32,415 nucleotides of DNA, from the NCBI GenBank assembly GCA_003979185.1, contig RYWJ01000004.1, positions 1-32,415 of the forward strand, read 5' to 3'. This document shows, piece by piece, positions 23,144 to 30,038 of this stretch. The DNA comes from Candidatus Saccharimonadota bacterium. GTDB taxonomy: Bacteria; Patescibacteriota; Saccharimonadia; Saccharimonadales; Saccharimonadaceae. The notes beneath the pieces are model-generated. The model saw only the letters and a program-made list of their open reading frames with translations, was not told the DNA's origin and ran no database searches. The first letter of the stretch is position 1. Each line of letters begins with the position of its first letter. Position numbers and translations under genes: made by a program.

Positions 23144-23401
23144 ATGAGGGTGGTATGTGTATGGCGTGAAGGCCATGATTATAGCCGCACTGTTGAAGAA
23201 TGGATTCATGAGTTCGAGCGACGTACTGGAAAAGAGATTGAAAGTTTAGATCCTGATACGCGTGAGGGGGAGAGCTTTTGTCGCAGCTATGGCGTAATGC
23301 AATATCCGGCTATCTTTGCATTGGGTGAAGATGGTGCTGTTTTGGCAGATTGGCGTGGGGAAATGCTGCCACTTTTTGATGAAGTTGCTTACTGGATTTA
23401 A
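23144..23401 (+). CDS. Small thioredoxin-fold protein without CxxC
   Basis: 85 aa. The order of elements suggests a thioredoxin-like fold: start strand VVCVW, helix VEEWIHEFERRTGK, then YGVMQYPAIFALGEDGAVLA, which contains the cis-proline (YP) and the following hairpin, then a C-terminal helix. The redox CxxC is absent; VCVWREGHD occupies the site, and FCRSYG holds the other cysteine. It is therefore probably not a disulfide reductase. ATG directly abuts the nrdR stop, so it is the last gene of the ftsZ-nrdR unit. Family inferred from the pattern only. Confidence 0.7.
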   Translation: MRVVCVWREGHDYSRTVEEWIHEFERRTGKEIESLDPDTREGESFCRSYGVMQYPAIFALGEDGAVLADWRGEMLPLFDEVAYWI

Positions 23402-23451
23402 TATAGCCTCGAAAGAAAATCAGCCATTTTTTCTCATTTTTAACACAACCG

Positions 23452-23460
23452 TGATATAAT
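23452..23460 (+). promoter_or_regulatory. Extended -10 promoter of the FISUMP gene
   Basis: TGATATAAT, with a leader of about 54 nt and an AGGAGGG ribosome site at 23512-23518. Confidence 0.6.
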
Positions 23461-23521
23461 GATATAAGAAATATAGGTCATTATACATTTTAGCCAAGTT
23501 TGCATAATAATAGGAGGGCAA

Positions 23522-24775
23522 ATGCTACAAATACAGAAAAAGAAAATAAAATTACTGATACCACTATTGTGTTCTGGTGTGCTAGTGCTGTCGGGTCTGC
23601 CGGTTTTTGGCGCATTGACTACTTATGCCGCTGGAGGAATGCAAACTTTGGCAGATATTACCACAATGCAACAGATGACGCAGCAAATCTGCTCTAATTC
23701 TAAGGTTGGTGACACCAAGACTCTCACTGATACGCGCGACAATAATACCTACTCCATCCGCAAACACGAAGATGGTAATTGCTGGATGACCCAAAACTTG
23801 CGCTTGACTGGCGAGAAGACTCTGACGCCTGCAGACTCTGATGTAAAATCAAACTATACGTTGCCAGCCTCTAGCGTCAGTGGATTTGATAGTACAAACA
23901 ATTATGCTAATCAAATGTATTATGCTGGGGATGAAACTAACGGCGCTTATTATTCATGGACCGCAGCGACTGCTGGTACTGGCGACGCTAGCTTAACAAA
24001 AGGCGAGGCTCCATCCAGTGTTTGTCCGAAGGGGTGGAAACTACCACCAAATTCCGGTAGAGGATCTTATGCCGAGTTCGTCGCTGCCACTGGCATTGCC
24101 AACAACGCTGCTGGTTCTACTAAGATCCGCTCTGCTCCCTACAACTTCTCTTATGCCGGGTTCGTCTACGATAACGCTCTTAATAATGTCGGCTCCAACG
24201 GCTACTATTGGTCGCGTACTGCCTACTCTAGTGATAATGCGTACAACCTGGTCTTCGATAGCTCCAATGTCCTCCCGGCCAGCAGCCACGCCCGTTACGA
24301 CGGCTTCTCCGTACGCTGTGTCGCCGTCAGTGGTCGTGAGAGTGCCGATACCGACATTGCAGTCAGTGTGGAGCCGATTCTAACCATTGATGCAGTGACG
24401 GATATGCACGAAATTGCTAATACGGCTTCAGTTACAACCGGCACAATCGATGCGACAATTTCTGCCAATACTAATTATAAAGTTCTACTTAGTGCTGCTG
24501 AGCCGGATCTGATCAATGAAACGAATCCAGAAGCTTCTATCCCAGCCTCCGCTAATGTTGCAGCGGGTACGAGCGCATGGGGTGTAGCTACTGGCAATAC
24601 GACTACGCCATACTTAGCGATGACGAGTAATCCTACTGAGTATCCTAATACAACTACTGTTGGCAGGGAAACATCTCAAACAGTGCATAAGTTTGGTGTA
24701 GGGGTTTCTGTGAGTTCACTCTTGCCATCAGGCGTTTATTCTACGGTTATCACTGTTACTGCTACCGCGATCTAA
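23522..24775 (+). CDS. Secreted FISUMP-domain protein with variable segment and WxL-like C-terminal module
   Basis: 417 aa. Signal peptide 1-37 (LLIPLLCSGVLVLSGLPVFG). FISUMP domain (Fibrobacter succinogenes major paralogous domain, a C-type-lectin/FGE-like fold) at about 60-268: HEDGNCWMTQNLRL, GAYYSWTAATAG, SSVCPKGWKLPPN, GSNGYYWSRTAYSS and GFSVRCVAV. The last part (about 278-417) is a beta module like the small secreted protein at 7011: GTSAWGVA, FGVGVSVSSLLPSGVYS and a TATA-type end. Residues 206-268 are encoded by the variable segment described separately. The likely role is a surface ligand-binding head on a docking module; this is inference. The FISUMP segment has a C-ending codon bias unlike the rest of the gene. 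Confidence 0.82.
   Translation: MLQIQKKKIKLLIPLLCSGVLVLSGLPVFGALTTYAAGGMQTLADITTMQQMTQQICSNSKVGDTKTLTDTRDNNTYSIRKHEDGNCWMTQNLRLTGEKTLTPADSDVKSNYTLPASSVSGFDSTNNYANQMYYAGDETNGAYYSWTAATAGTGDASLTKGEAPSSVCPKGWKLPPNSGRGSYAEFVAATGIANNAAGSTKIRSAPYNFSYAGFVYDNALNNVGSNGYYWSRTAYSSDNAYNLVFDSSNVLPASSHARYDGFSVRCVAVSGRESADTDIAVSVEPILTIDAVTDMHEIANTASVTTGTIDATISANTNYKVLLSAAEPDLINETNPEASIPASANVAAGTSAWGVATGNTTTPYLAMTSNPTEYPNTTTVGRETSQTVHKFGVGVSVSSLLPSGVYSTVITVTATAI
24137..24325 (+). other. Putative DGR variable region (VR copy A) inside the FISUMP gene
   Basis: 63 codons that align without gaps to the inverted copy at 25056-25244. 35 codons are identical even at silent sites; 28 differ. Differences per codon position are 17, 14 and 12. 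Sixteen codons change position 1 and/or 2 while keeping the same third C or T, for example TTC/CGC, CTC/GAC, AGC/TAC, GCC/AAC. This fits adenine-directed mutagenesis of AAC/AAT template codons. Confidence 0.65.
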
Positions 24776-24839
24776 TCTAATCGACGTAGAATTATCTGTT
24801 CTCATATCACACCAGCCTATCCCTAAAGCTTGTCCGCAG

Positions 24840-24869
24840 TTTACGAACGAGAATATCTTAGAATATAAT
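24840..24869 (+). promoter_or_regulatory. Possible promoter of the structured RNA
   Basis: TTTACG, an 18-nt spacer and TATAAT (24864-24869); +1 near 24876. The 64 bp before it, from the end of the FISUMP gene, hold nothing else I recognise. Confidence 0.4.
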
Positions 24870-24891
24870 ATACAAAACGTTGCGCATGCTC

Positions 24892-25010
24892 CTCCAACTC
24901 CTGTTACTTCCGATAGACTAAAAGAGCATTGAAAGCTTCAATGCGAGGAATGAACGACCCTGTGAAGACAGGCGTCGGAATGGGTCTATCCGGAAGAATA
25001 GGAGTTGGAG
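24892..25010 (+). ncRNA. Structured RNA candidate: long stem with two internal hairpins
   Basis: Outer stem CTCCAACTCCT (24892-24902) / AGGAGTTGGAG (25000-25010), continued by 24903-24918 / 24984-24999 with only two single-base bulges: 26 pairs in all. Inside the junction are hairpin 1, GCATTGAA / TTCAATGC (24926-24944), and hairpin 2, CGAC-CCTGT / ACAGG-C-GTCG with GAAG loop (24955-24977). The strand is uncertain, but the promoter-like boxes upstream favour +. It does not match SRP RNA, RNase P, tmRNA, 6S RNA or a riboswitch I know. No T run follows. It sits exactly between the two inverted FISUMP variable segments. Confidence 0.55.
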
Positions 25011-25046
25011 AACATCCCCCTCACTCACCCTTAACCCATATACTAT

Positions 25047-25250
25047 TTAGGTAGTAGCGACGCAGCGTACGGAGAAGCCGGAGTAACGGTTGCTGCCGTA
25101 GACTGGGTCGACATTGGAGCTATAGAACCAAAGGCGGTACGCGCTGTTAGCAGAGTAGGCAGTACGTGACCAATAGTAGCCGTTGGAGCCAACAGAGTCC
25201 AGTGAGCTATTGTAGGCGCGCCCGGCATAAGGGAAGTTGTAGGGATATAT
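25047..25250 (-). pseudogene. Orphan inverted FISUMP C-terminal fragment (VR copy B)
   Basis: On the minus strand this reads YNFPYAGRAYNSSLDSVGSN, GYYWSRTAYSANSAYRLWFY, SSNVDPVYGSNRYSGFSVRC, VATT and stop at 25047. Homology to VR copy A begins abruptly at codon CCC (25244) and runs to the conserved VRCVA end; upstream there is no start codon, signal peptide or rest of the domain (in-frame TGA about 27 nt before). It is thus only the variable segment plus a stop codon. It is a relic of a second FISUMP gene, or a segment moved by recombination. It is itself diversified, so it is not the adenine-rich template repeat. Confidence 0.75.
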
Positions 25251-25305
25251 ATTAGTTTGTCAACCCCTCAGCTTTAATATTCTTCTCGTCATTCTGAATA
25301 AATCA

Positions 25306-25314
25306 TGGTATACT
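25306..25314 (+). promoter_or_regulatory. Extended -10 promoter of ileS
   Basis: TGGTATACT; leader of about 33 nt with GGGAG 5 nt before ATG 25354. Confidence 0.55.
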
Positions 25315-25353
25315 TTATACAGGATAAGAGCCGTGAACTCGGCGGGAGTTTTT

Positions 25354-28300
25354 ATGAAGTATCAAGCCAATAAGCGCCGCCGAGCGCATGAATATGAGCC
25401 AGCCTTAGTTGACTGGTGGAAGAAAAATCGTACCTTTGAGCAATCGGTCGAACAACGCCCGATTGACGATTCTTATGTCTTTTACGACGGCCCACCTTTT
25501 ATTACTGGTATGCCTCATCACGGTACTCTACTTAGCTCCATTGTGAAAGATGCTGTTCCGCGCTATTGGACGATGCGAGGTAAACGTGTTGAACGACGTT
25601 GGGGGTGGGATTGTCACGGTTTGCCAGCGGAGAATTTCGTCGAAAAACAGCTTGGTATTACTGACCGCCGTGAGATTGGCACGAAGTGGTCGCTGGAAGA
25701 CTACATTTTGAAGGCTCGTGAGTCTATGGTGGCGAATTCCGAAACTTGGGAGGGGACGATTGATCGGATCGGTCGCTGGGTTGATTTTAAGGGGGCATAC
25801 CGTACCATGGATAAGGATTTTATGGAGTCGGTTTGGTGGGCATTCAAGACGCTTTACGAGGCGGGCAAGATTTATGAAGGGCGCAAGGTCTTGATGTATG
25901 ATACGAAGTTCTGCACGCCAGTTTCTAAGTCCGAGGTTACCATGGATAATGATGCTTATCAAGAGGTAACGGACCCGAGTGCATATGTAAAATTCAAGCT
26001 CACTGATAGTGCGATCAAAAAGCTGCTATCTTCAGACTTGGCAGATTTGTCTTCATTTGAAAAATTAGAGAATGATGCTCAGAAGAAAGCAAAACTACCG
26101 ATTTACTTCTTAGCCTGGACGACGACGCCTTGGACTTTGCCAGCCAACTTAGCTTTAGCGGTGAGTCCAGATTTGGAATACACTGCGGTTCGCGATCAAG
26201 AAACTGATGATGTTTTGATCCTCGCTAGCCCTCTTCTGGAGAAGGCCTTGAAAGGGTCTAGTTATGAGGTGATTAAGACTAGCATACCAGGGAAAAGCTT
26301 AATCGGGTTGACATATGAGCCAATCTGTGCTACAATTAGTGCAGAATCTAAGTTGAAAGACACTTGGACTGTTCTTGGTGCGAACTTTGTATCCGATAGC
26401 GATGGTACAGGGATCGTACATATTGCTCCAGCTTATGGTGAAGATGATTATAGTTTGACGGATCAGTATGAGCTGGATTTTGTAGATGTTTTAGATGAAA
26501 ATGGTTATTATTTACCGGAGATTGCAGATATGCTGCATGGTTTGGGTGTGCGTGATACAGATGAGCATGGCATAGAAATCTGGACTGGCAATAAATTCAT
26601 TGCCAAATGCCTTGAAGAGAAGGGGATTGTTTGGAAAATTGAGTACATCAAGCATGAGTATCCGTTTAACCCTCGTAGTAAGCAGCGCATTATTTATCGT
26701 GCCTTCCCGAGTTGGTTCTTTGATGTGCAAGGTCAGAAACCACTGATGTTGGCGCAGAATGAGAACATCAATTGGTTCCCAGAGTATCTGAAGCATGGTC
26801 GCTTTGCAAAGAATATTGAACAGGCTCCAGATTGGAACTTGAGTCGCGATCGTTTCTGGGCGACGGCGATGCCGGTCTGGAAGAGTGACAAAGGTACTGT
26901 GAAAGTTATAGGAAGTTATGAAGAACTTTATGACTTATCAGGCGTGAAACTGGAAGACTATCACCGGCCATGGGTGGATGAGATTGAATTTGATGCCATC
27001 GTGGAATATCCGAGCAAAACAGTCTCGCCTTATGATGAAAAGAGATGGCAAGAATGGCAAGAGCGCTGCAAGACAGAATCTGACTTACTACTAGAAGAGC
27101 GTCACGATACTGGTGTATGGTTAGAAAAAGAACATTTTACACGTATTGAAAAGGTTTTGGACTGCTGGTTTGAGTCAGGTTCGATGCCGTTTGCACAGTT
27201 GCACTATCCTTTCGAGAATAAGGAAAAGTTTGAGCGTAACTATCCAGCGGACTTTATTGTCGAATATGTTGGTCAGGTGCGAGCATGGTTTTATTATGTG
27301 CATTGTGTGAATACTACTTTGGCAGAGGTAGGCGGTTTTGGTCAAAAGGCTCAAGAGAATGCCAAGAAAAACGCGTTCAAGAACGTCATCACTACGGGTA
27401 CGCTAGCAGGTAATGATGGCAGGAAGATGTCTAAGTCGCTAGGTAATTATACCGATCCAAACGAGTTGATGAACAAGTTCTCAGCGGATGCTTTGCGTTT
27501 TCTGTTGCTCAGTTCGCCAGTTTTGTCGGGTGAGGACTTTGCCTTGACCGATAAAGATGTTTCTGATGTGGCAAGAAAGCTGGCAATGATTTGGAATGTT
27601 TATGATTTCTTCGTCACCTATGCCGAAGTTGATGGCTATGACTCTGAGACGGGATGGCATCCGAAAGATAAGACGCTTTCAGCTTTGGAAAATCCGCTTG
27701 ACCGTTGGATTATTTCACGTTTGCACGAGTTGAAAGCCGAAATTATTACAGGTATGGATGAGTATAATATACCGAAAGCCGTAGCGGGGGTACTGCCTTT
27801 TGTAGATGATCTAAGCAACTGGTTTGTACGACGCAGTCGTCGACGTTTCTGGAAATCTGAAGATGATGGCGATAAGGCAGAAGCGTACTGGACTCTATAT
27901 ACAGTTCTAACGAAGTTGGCTACGATCCTGGCGCCGTTTACACCATTCTTAGCGGAAGAACTATACCAGAATATGACTGGTAGCGGTCAGTCAGTACATC
28001 TCCTAGATTATCCAATAAATGTCGAAGTAGATCAGGAAGTACTTGACCAGATGGCGGCTACGCGCAAGGTGATTGCTGAGGGTCTGGCTCTGCGTATGCA
28101 GAAGTCAGATACAGAGTTGCAGATTAAAGTGCGGCAGCCACTAGCTAAATACATCTACACTGGTGAGCAATTGCCGACTTGGTGCGAGGATATTATACGG
28201 GATGAAGTCAATGTCAAAACGGTTGAACATGGGGATACGACTTGGATTGATAAAAATATTACGGACGAGCTAGAACGCGAAGGCTTTGTGCGCGAGCTAA

Positions 28301-28512
28301 TCCGAGCAGTACAGTCGGCGCGCAAGAAAGCGGATTTGCAGGTGGATGATCGCATTAAGCTCAGTCTGAGCTGTGAAATCCCAGAAGAATGGCGTGAAAC
28401 TTTGCAAAACGAAGTACTTGCTGTTGAGCTGAACCAAGAGGGGAATTATGCTTATGATGAGATTGCGAAGGTGAATGGTGAGAATGTTACGATTTCATTG
28501 CAAAAAGCTTAG
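25354..28512 (+). CDS. ileS: Isoleucyl-tRNA synthetase (ileS2-like, long form)
   Basis: 1052 aa. It charges tRNA-Ile. Class I motifs: HIGH as PHHG within DGPPFITGMPHHGTLLSS (about 46-63), and KMSKS in DGRKMSKSLGN (about 690). The editing (CP1) domain carries LAWTTTPWTLPANLALAV. The sequence around GRWVDFKGAYRTMDKDFMES and LMYDTKFCTPVSKSEVTM and the overall length are of the eukaryotic/archaeal-like type 2 group, often mupirocin-insensitive. The C-terminal anticodon domain is complete; no terminal zinc finger is seen. ATG 25354 has GGGAG 5 nt ahead; in-frame GTG 25333 does not. Own promoter and terminator. Confidence 0.96.
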   Translation: MKYQANKRRRAHEYEPALVDWWKKNRTFEQSVEQRPIDDSYVFYDGPPFITGMPHHGTLLSSIVKDAVPRYWTMRGKRVERRWGWDCHGLPAENFVEKQLGITDRREIGTKWSLEDYILKARESMVANSETWEGTIDRIGRWVDFKGAYRTMDKDFMESVWWAFKTLYEAGKIYEGRKVLMYDTKFCTPVSKSEVTMDNDAYQEVTDPSAYVKFKLTDSAIKKLLSSDLADLSSFEKLENDAQKKAKLPIYFLAWTTTPWTLPANLALAVSPDLEYTAVRDQETDDVLILASPLLEKALKGSSYEVIKTSIPGKSLIGLTYEPICATISAESKLKDTWTVLGANFVSDSDGTGIVHIAPAYGEDDYSLTDQYELDFVDVLDENGYYLPEIADMLHGLGVRDTDEHGIEIWTGNKFIAKCLEEKGIVWKIEYIKHEYPFNPRSKQRIIYRAFPSWFFDVQGQKPLMLAQNENINWFPEYLKHGRFAKNIEQAPDWNLSRDRFWATAMPVWKSDKGTVKVIGSYEELYDLSGVKLEDYHRPWVDEIEFDAIVEYPSKTVSPYDEKRWQEWQERCKTESDLLLEERHDTGVWLEKEHFTRIEKVLDCWFESGSMPFAQLHYPFENKEKFERNYPADFIVEYVGQVRAWFYYVHCVNTTLAEVGGFGQKAQENAKKNAFKNVITTGTLAGNDGRKMSKSLGNYTDPNELMNKFSADALRFLLLSSPVLSGEDFALTDKDVSDVARKLAMIWNVYDFFVTYAEVDGYDSETGWHPKDKTLSALENPLDRWIISRLHELKAEIITGMDEYNIPKAVAGVLPFVDDLSNWFVRRSRRRFWKSEDDGDKAEAYWTLYTVLTKLATILAPFTPFLAEELYQNMTGSGQSVHLLDYPINVEVDQEVLDQMAATRKVIAEGLALRMQKSDTELQIKVRQPLAKYIYTGEQLPTWCEDIIRDEVNVKTVEHGDTTWIDKNITDELEREGFVRELIRAVQSARKKADLQVDDRIKLSLSCEIPEEWRETLQNEVLAVELNQEGNYAYDEIAKVNGENVTISLQKA

Positions 28513-28548
28513 CTAAACAAAGGGAATTAACAAACTATTAATTATGAA

Positions 28549-28584
28549 AAAGGCATCTACATAAGTAGGTGCCTTTCTGTTTTT
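28549..28584 (+). terminator. Terminator of ileS
   Basis: AAAGGCATCTAC / GTAGGTGCCTTT, a 12-nt arm pair with one T-G wobble and an ATAA loop, then TCTGTTTTT. Confidence 0.88.
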
Positions 28585-28711
28585 GTTCCAAGAAATTTTT
28601 AGTTATAATTTCCCATCATCTCCCATTATATCGCACAAATAATAGCACCTCTGCAACAGGGGTAGTGAAGCATAAAGTTGCACATTCCACAAAAATTAAG
28701 CATAAAAAGTA

Positions 28712-28740
28712 TTGACTTTTTGAACAAGGTGTGCTAATAT
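28712..28740 (+). promoter_or_regulatory. Promoter of the 94-aa gene
   Basis: TTGACT, a 17-nt spacer and TAATAT with a TGC extension. +1 near 28747 gives a long A-rich leader of about 138 nt, including a small hairpin (GTAGC / GCTAC near 28796-28815). The bases from 28585 to 28711 hold nothing I recognise. Confidence 0.7.
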
Positions 28741-28884
28741 AAGGACAGTTAGATAACAAACAAACACATCTAACAAACAATAAAATAAAATAACCGTAGC
28801 AAAAAGTAAAGCTACAGAAAATAAAAACTCGGAAGATGTTGGTAAAGTGTACAACAGATTCTAAAAAGTAAAGGAAAACACACT

Positions 28885-29169
28885 ATGAAAAGCGAAAAAT
28901 TTAATACGAAAGGAGATACCAATGTAAAATCTACTGCCAATATGGCAGGGAATGAAGATCAGATTTTTGACTCAGCAACTGCCGATGTGATCCGTGACGA
29001 GAGCAAGTGGGATGCGTTCCAACTGGTCGGTGATACTAACACTGAAGAGATGGAGTACGTTTCTACCCCAAATAGCTCGGAAAAAGAAATGGAAAAAGTT
29101 CTTGATCGAGCTCGTGCTTTCCGTGTCGGACGTAAGATTCATATGGTCCTTGAAGCTCAGACGGCTTAG
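28885..29169 (+). CDS. Small hydrophilic protein, unknown function
   Basis: 94 aa. No signal peptide or membrane segment. It is charged throughout (SEKFNTKGD, SEKEMEKVLDRARAFRVGRK) with a helical C-terminal half and acidic middle. An AAAGGAAAA site lies about 9 nt before ATG. A second good site (ACGAAAGGAG at 28908-28917) lies inside the gene, but the ATG after it is followed directly by a stop. The strong promoter and long leader suggest real, regulated expression. I do not recognise a family. Confidence 0.6.
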   Translation: MKSEKFNTKGDTNVKSTANMAGNEDQIFDSATADVIRDESKWDAFQLVGDTNTEEMEYVSTPNSSEKEMEKVLDRARAFRVGRKIHMVLEAQTA

Positions 29170-29461
29170 GGTAGAATCCGTGATCAAGAATTGACAAAAA
29201 ACTGAGGCGGTTTGGAGTAAGTTTAGAATAAAACTCAGAGCAGGCTTCAAGCAAAGAGTAAATGAAGAATCTATGATATGCAGGATTTATTGATTCTGCG
29301 AAGCAATTAACATTAACGAAAGGAGAAGTTATATAAGTTAGATGAGTTGATTAAACTCAAGAACATGATGCAATTATATAACCGAAAATATTACTTAAAC
29401 GGAGAGTTGTCTATAAGATAGAATAGCTAGCCTTTAGATTGCGGTCTGGAGGTCTAGGATA
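29170..29461. other. Intergenic stretch with unused ribosome-site-like sequences
   Basis: No gene recognised. It contains ACGAAAGGAGAAG (about 29319) and ACGGAGAG (about 29399), each followed by similar text (ATATAAG / CTATAAG), but no ATG, GTG or TTG start at usable distance opens more than a few codons. The pair looks like an imperfect ~80-bp duplication of a leader whose reading frame has decayed, or an untranslated RNA ending at the terminator at 29462. Confidence 0.4.
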
Positions 29462-29488
29462 AAAACCGAACTTAGTGTTCGGTTTTTT
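29462..29488 (+). terminator. Rho-independent terminator
   Basis: AAAACCGAAC / GTTCGGTTTT perfect 10-bp stem with a TTAGT loop and six T. It ends the transcript of the 94-aa gene and the stretch after it. Confidence 0.9.
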
Positions 29489-29503
29489 GAAGCCATAAAT
29501 AAT

Positions 29504-29532
29504 TTGACACCTCAAACCACTCGTGCTAAACT
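29504..29532 (+). promoter_or_regulatory. Promoter of the 156-aa gene and the large membrane protein
   Basis: A perfect TTGACA, a 17-nt spacer and TAAACT with a TGC extension; leader about 29 nt. Confidence 0.75.
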
Positions 29533-29567
29533 GGAAAAAAGTCATGTAGTAGAAAGGTACTTAAAAG

Positions 29568-30038
29568 ATGCCAAAAATAAACTTTCAGGAGGAACAGGTC
29601 TTTGAAGCCTTCATCCATAAGATGATCGTAGACAAAGGTTTGGCTGAAACTGATAGACAACAAAATGGAAAAATTCAGCATGAGTTGAGCATGCAGCTAG
29701 ATGAAGCGATTCAAAAGGCGGTAATTAATGCTTTGTCGGACGAGCAACTACAAAAGCTCAGCGGGATGCTGGATAATGATATTAGCGATGCGGAGTTAGA
29801 ACACTTCTTTGATAACTCTGGGATCGACTATCGCGAAACTGTTGGTCGGGCGATGCGGGAATTTCGCGAAGACTATCTAGGTATCAATACTACTACAAAT
29901 GAACCAAATAACTTAAATAATACTGGACAAATGCCAAATGGCATGCCAATGCAGGGTACGGTTTCTGAGGTCCCAGGCGCATCTAACGTTGAGGGTGTGG
30001 CGCAACCTACTTATGGCGGTAATGAAGGAGAAATCTGA
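29568..30038 (+). CDS. Acidic helical protein, possibly DUF5663-related
   Basis: 156 aa. Residues 1-105 are acidic and helical (FQEEQVFEAFIHKMI; then ALSDEQLQKLSGMLDNDISD and GRAMREFREDYLGI), similar in layout to the DUF5663-like protein at 11216 (LSDEQMMEFED, then FREVVEEVYQAFKQEL). The last 50 residues are Asn/Gly/Pro-rich and disordered (MPNGMPMQG, QPTYGGN). Its stop overlaps the next start (ATGA), so the two genes are translationally coupled; a partnership with the large membrane protein is plausible. Relationship to DUF5663 is inference. Confidence 0.7.
   Translation: MPKINFQEEQVFEAFIHKMIVDKGLAETDRQQNGKIQHELSMQLDEAIQKAVINALSDEQLQKLSGMLDNDISDAELEHFFDNSGIDYRETVGRAMREFREDYLGINTTTNEPNNLNNTGQMPNGMPMQGTVSEVPGASNVEGVAQPTYGGNEGEI

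Noticed and set aside
24892..25010. Integron attC site
   Set aside because: The outer arms include CTCCAAC and GTTGGAG, close to attC core boxes, but the R/Y pattern fails at the ends, the structure is branched, and there is no integrase or cassette array.
24137..25250. Copy B as the DGR template repeat
   Set aside because: A template should show A at the variable positions; copy B reads CGC, GCC, GTC, TAC, GGC, TCC and so on there, so it is diversified itself.
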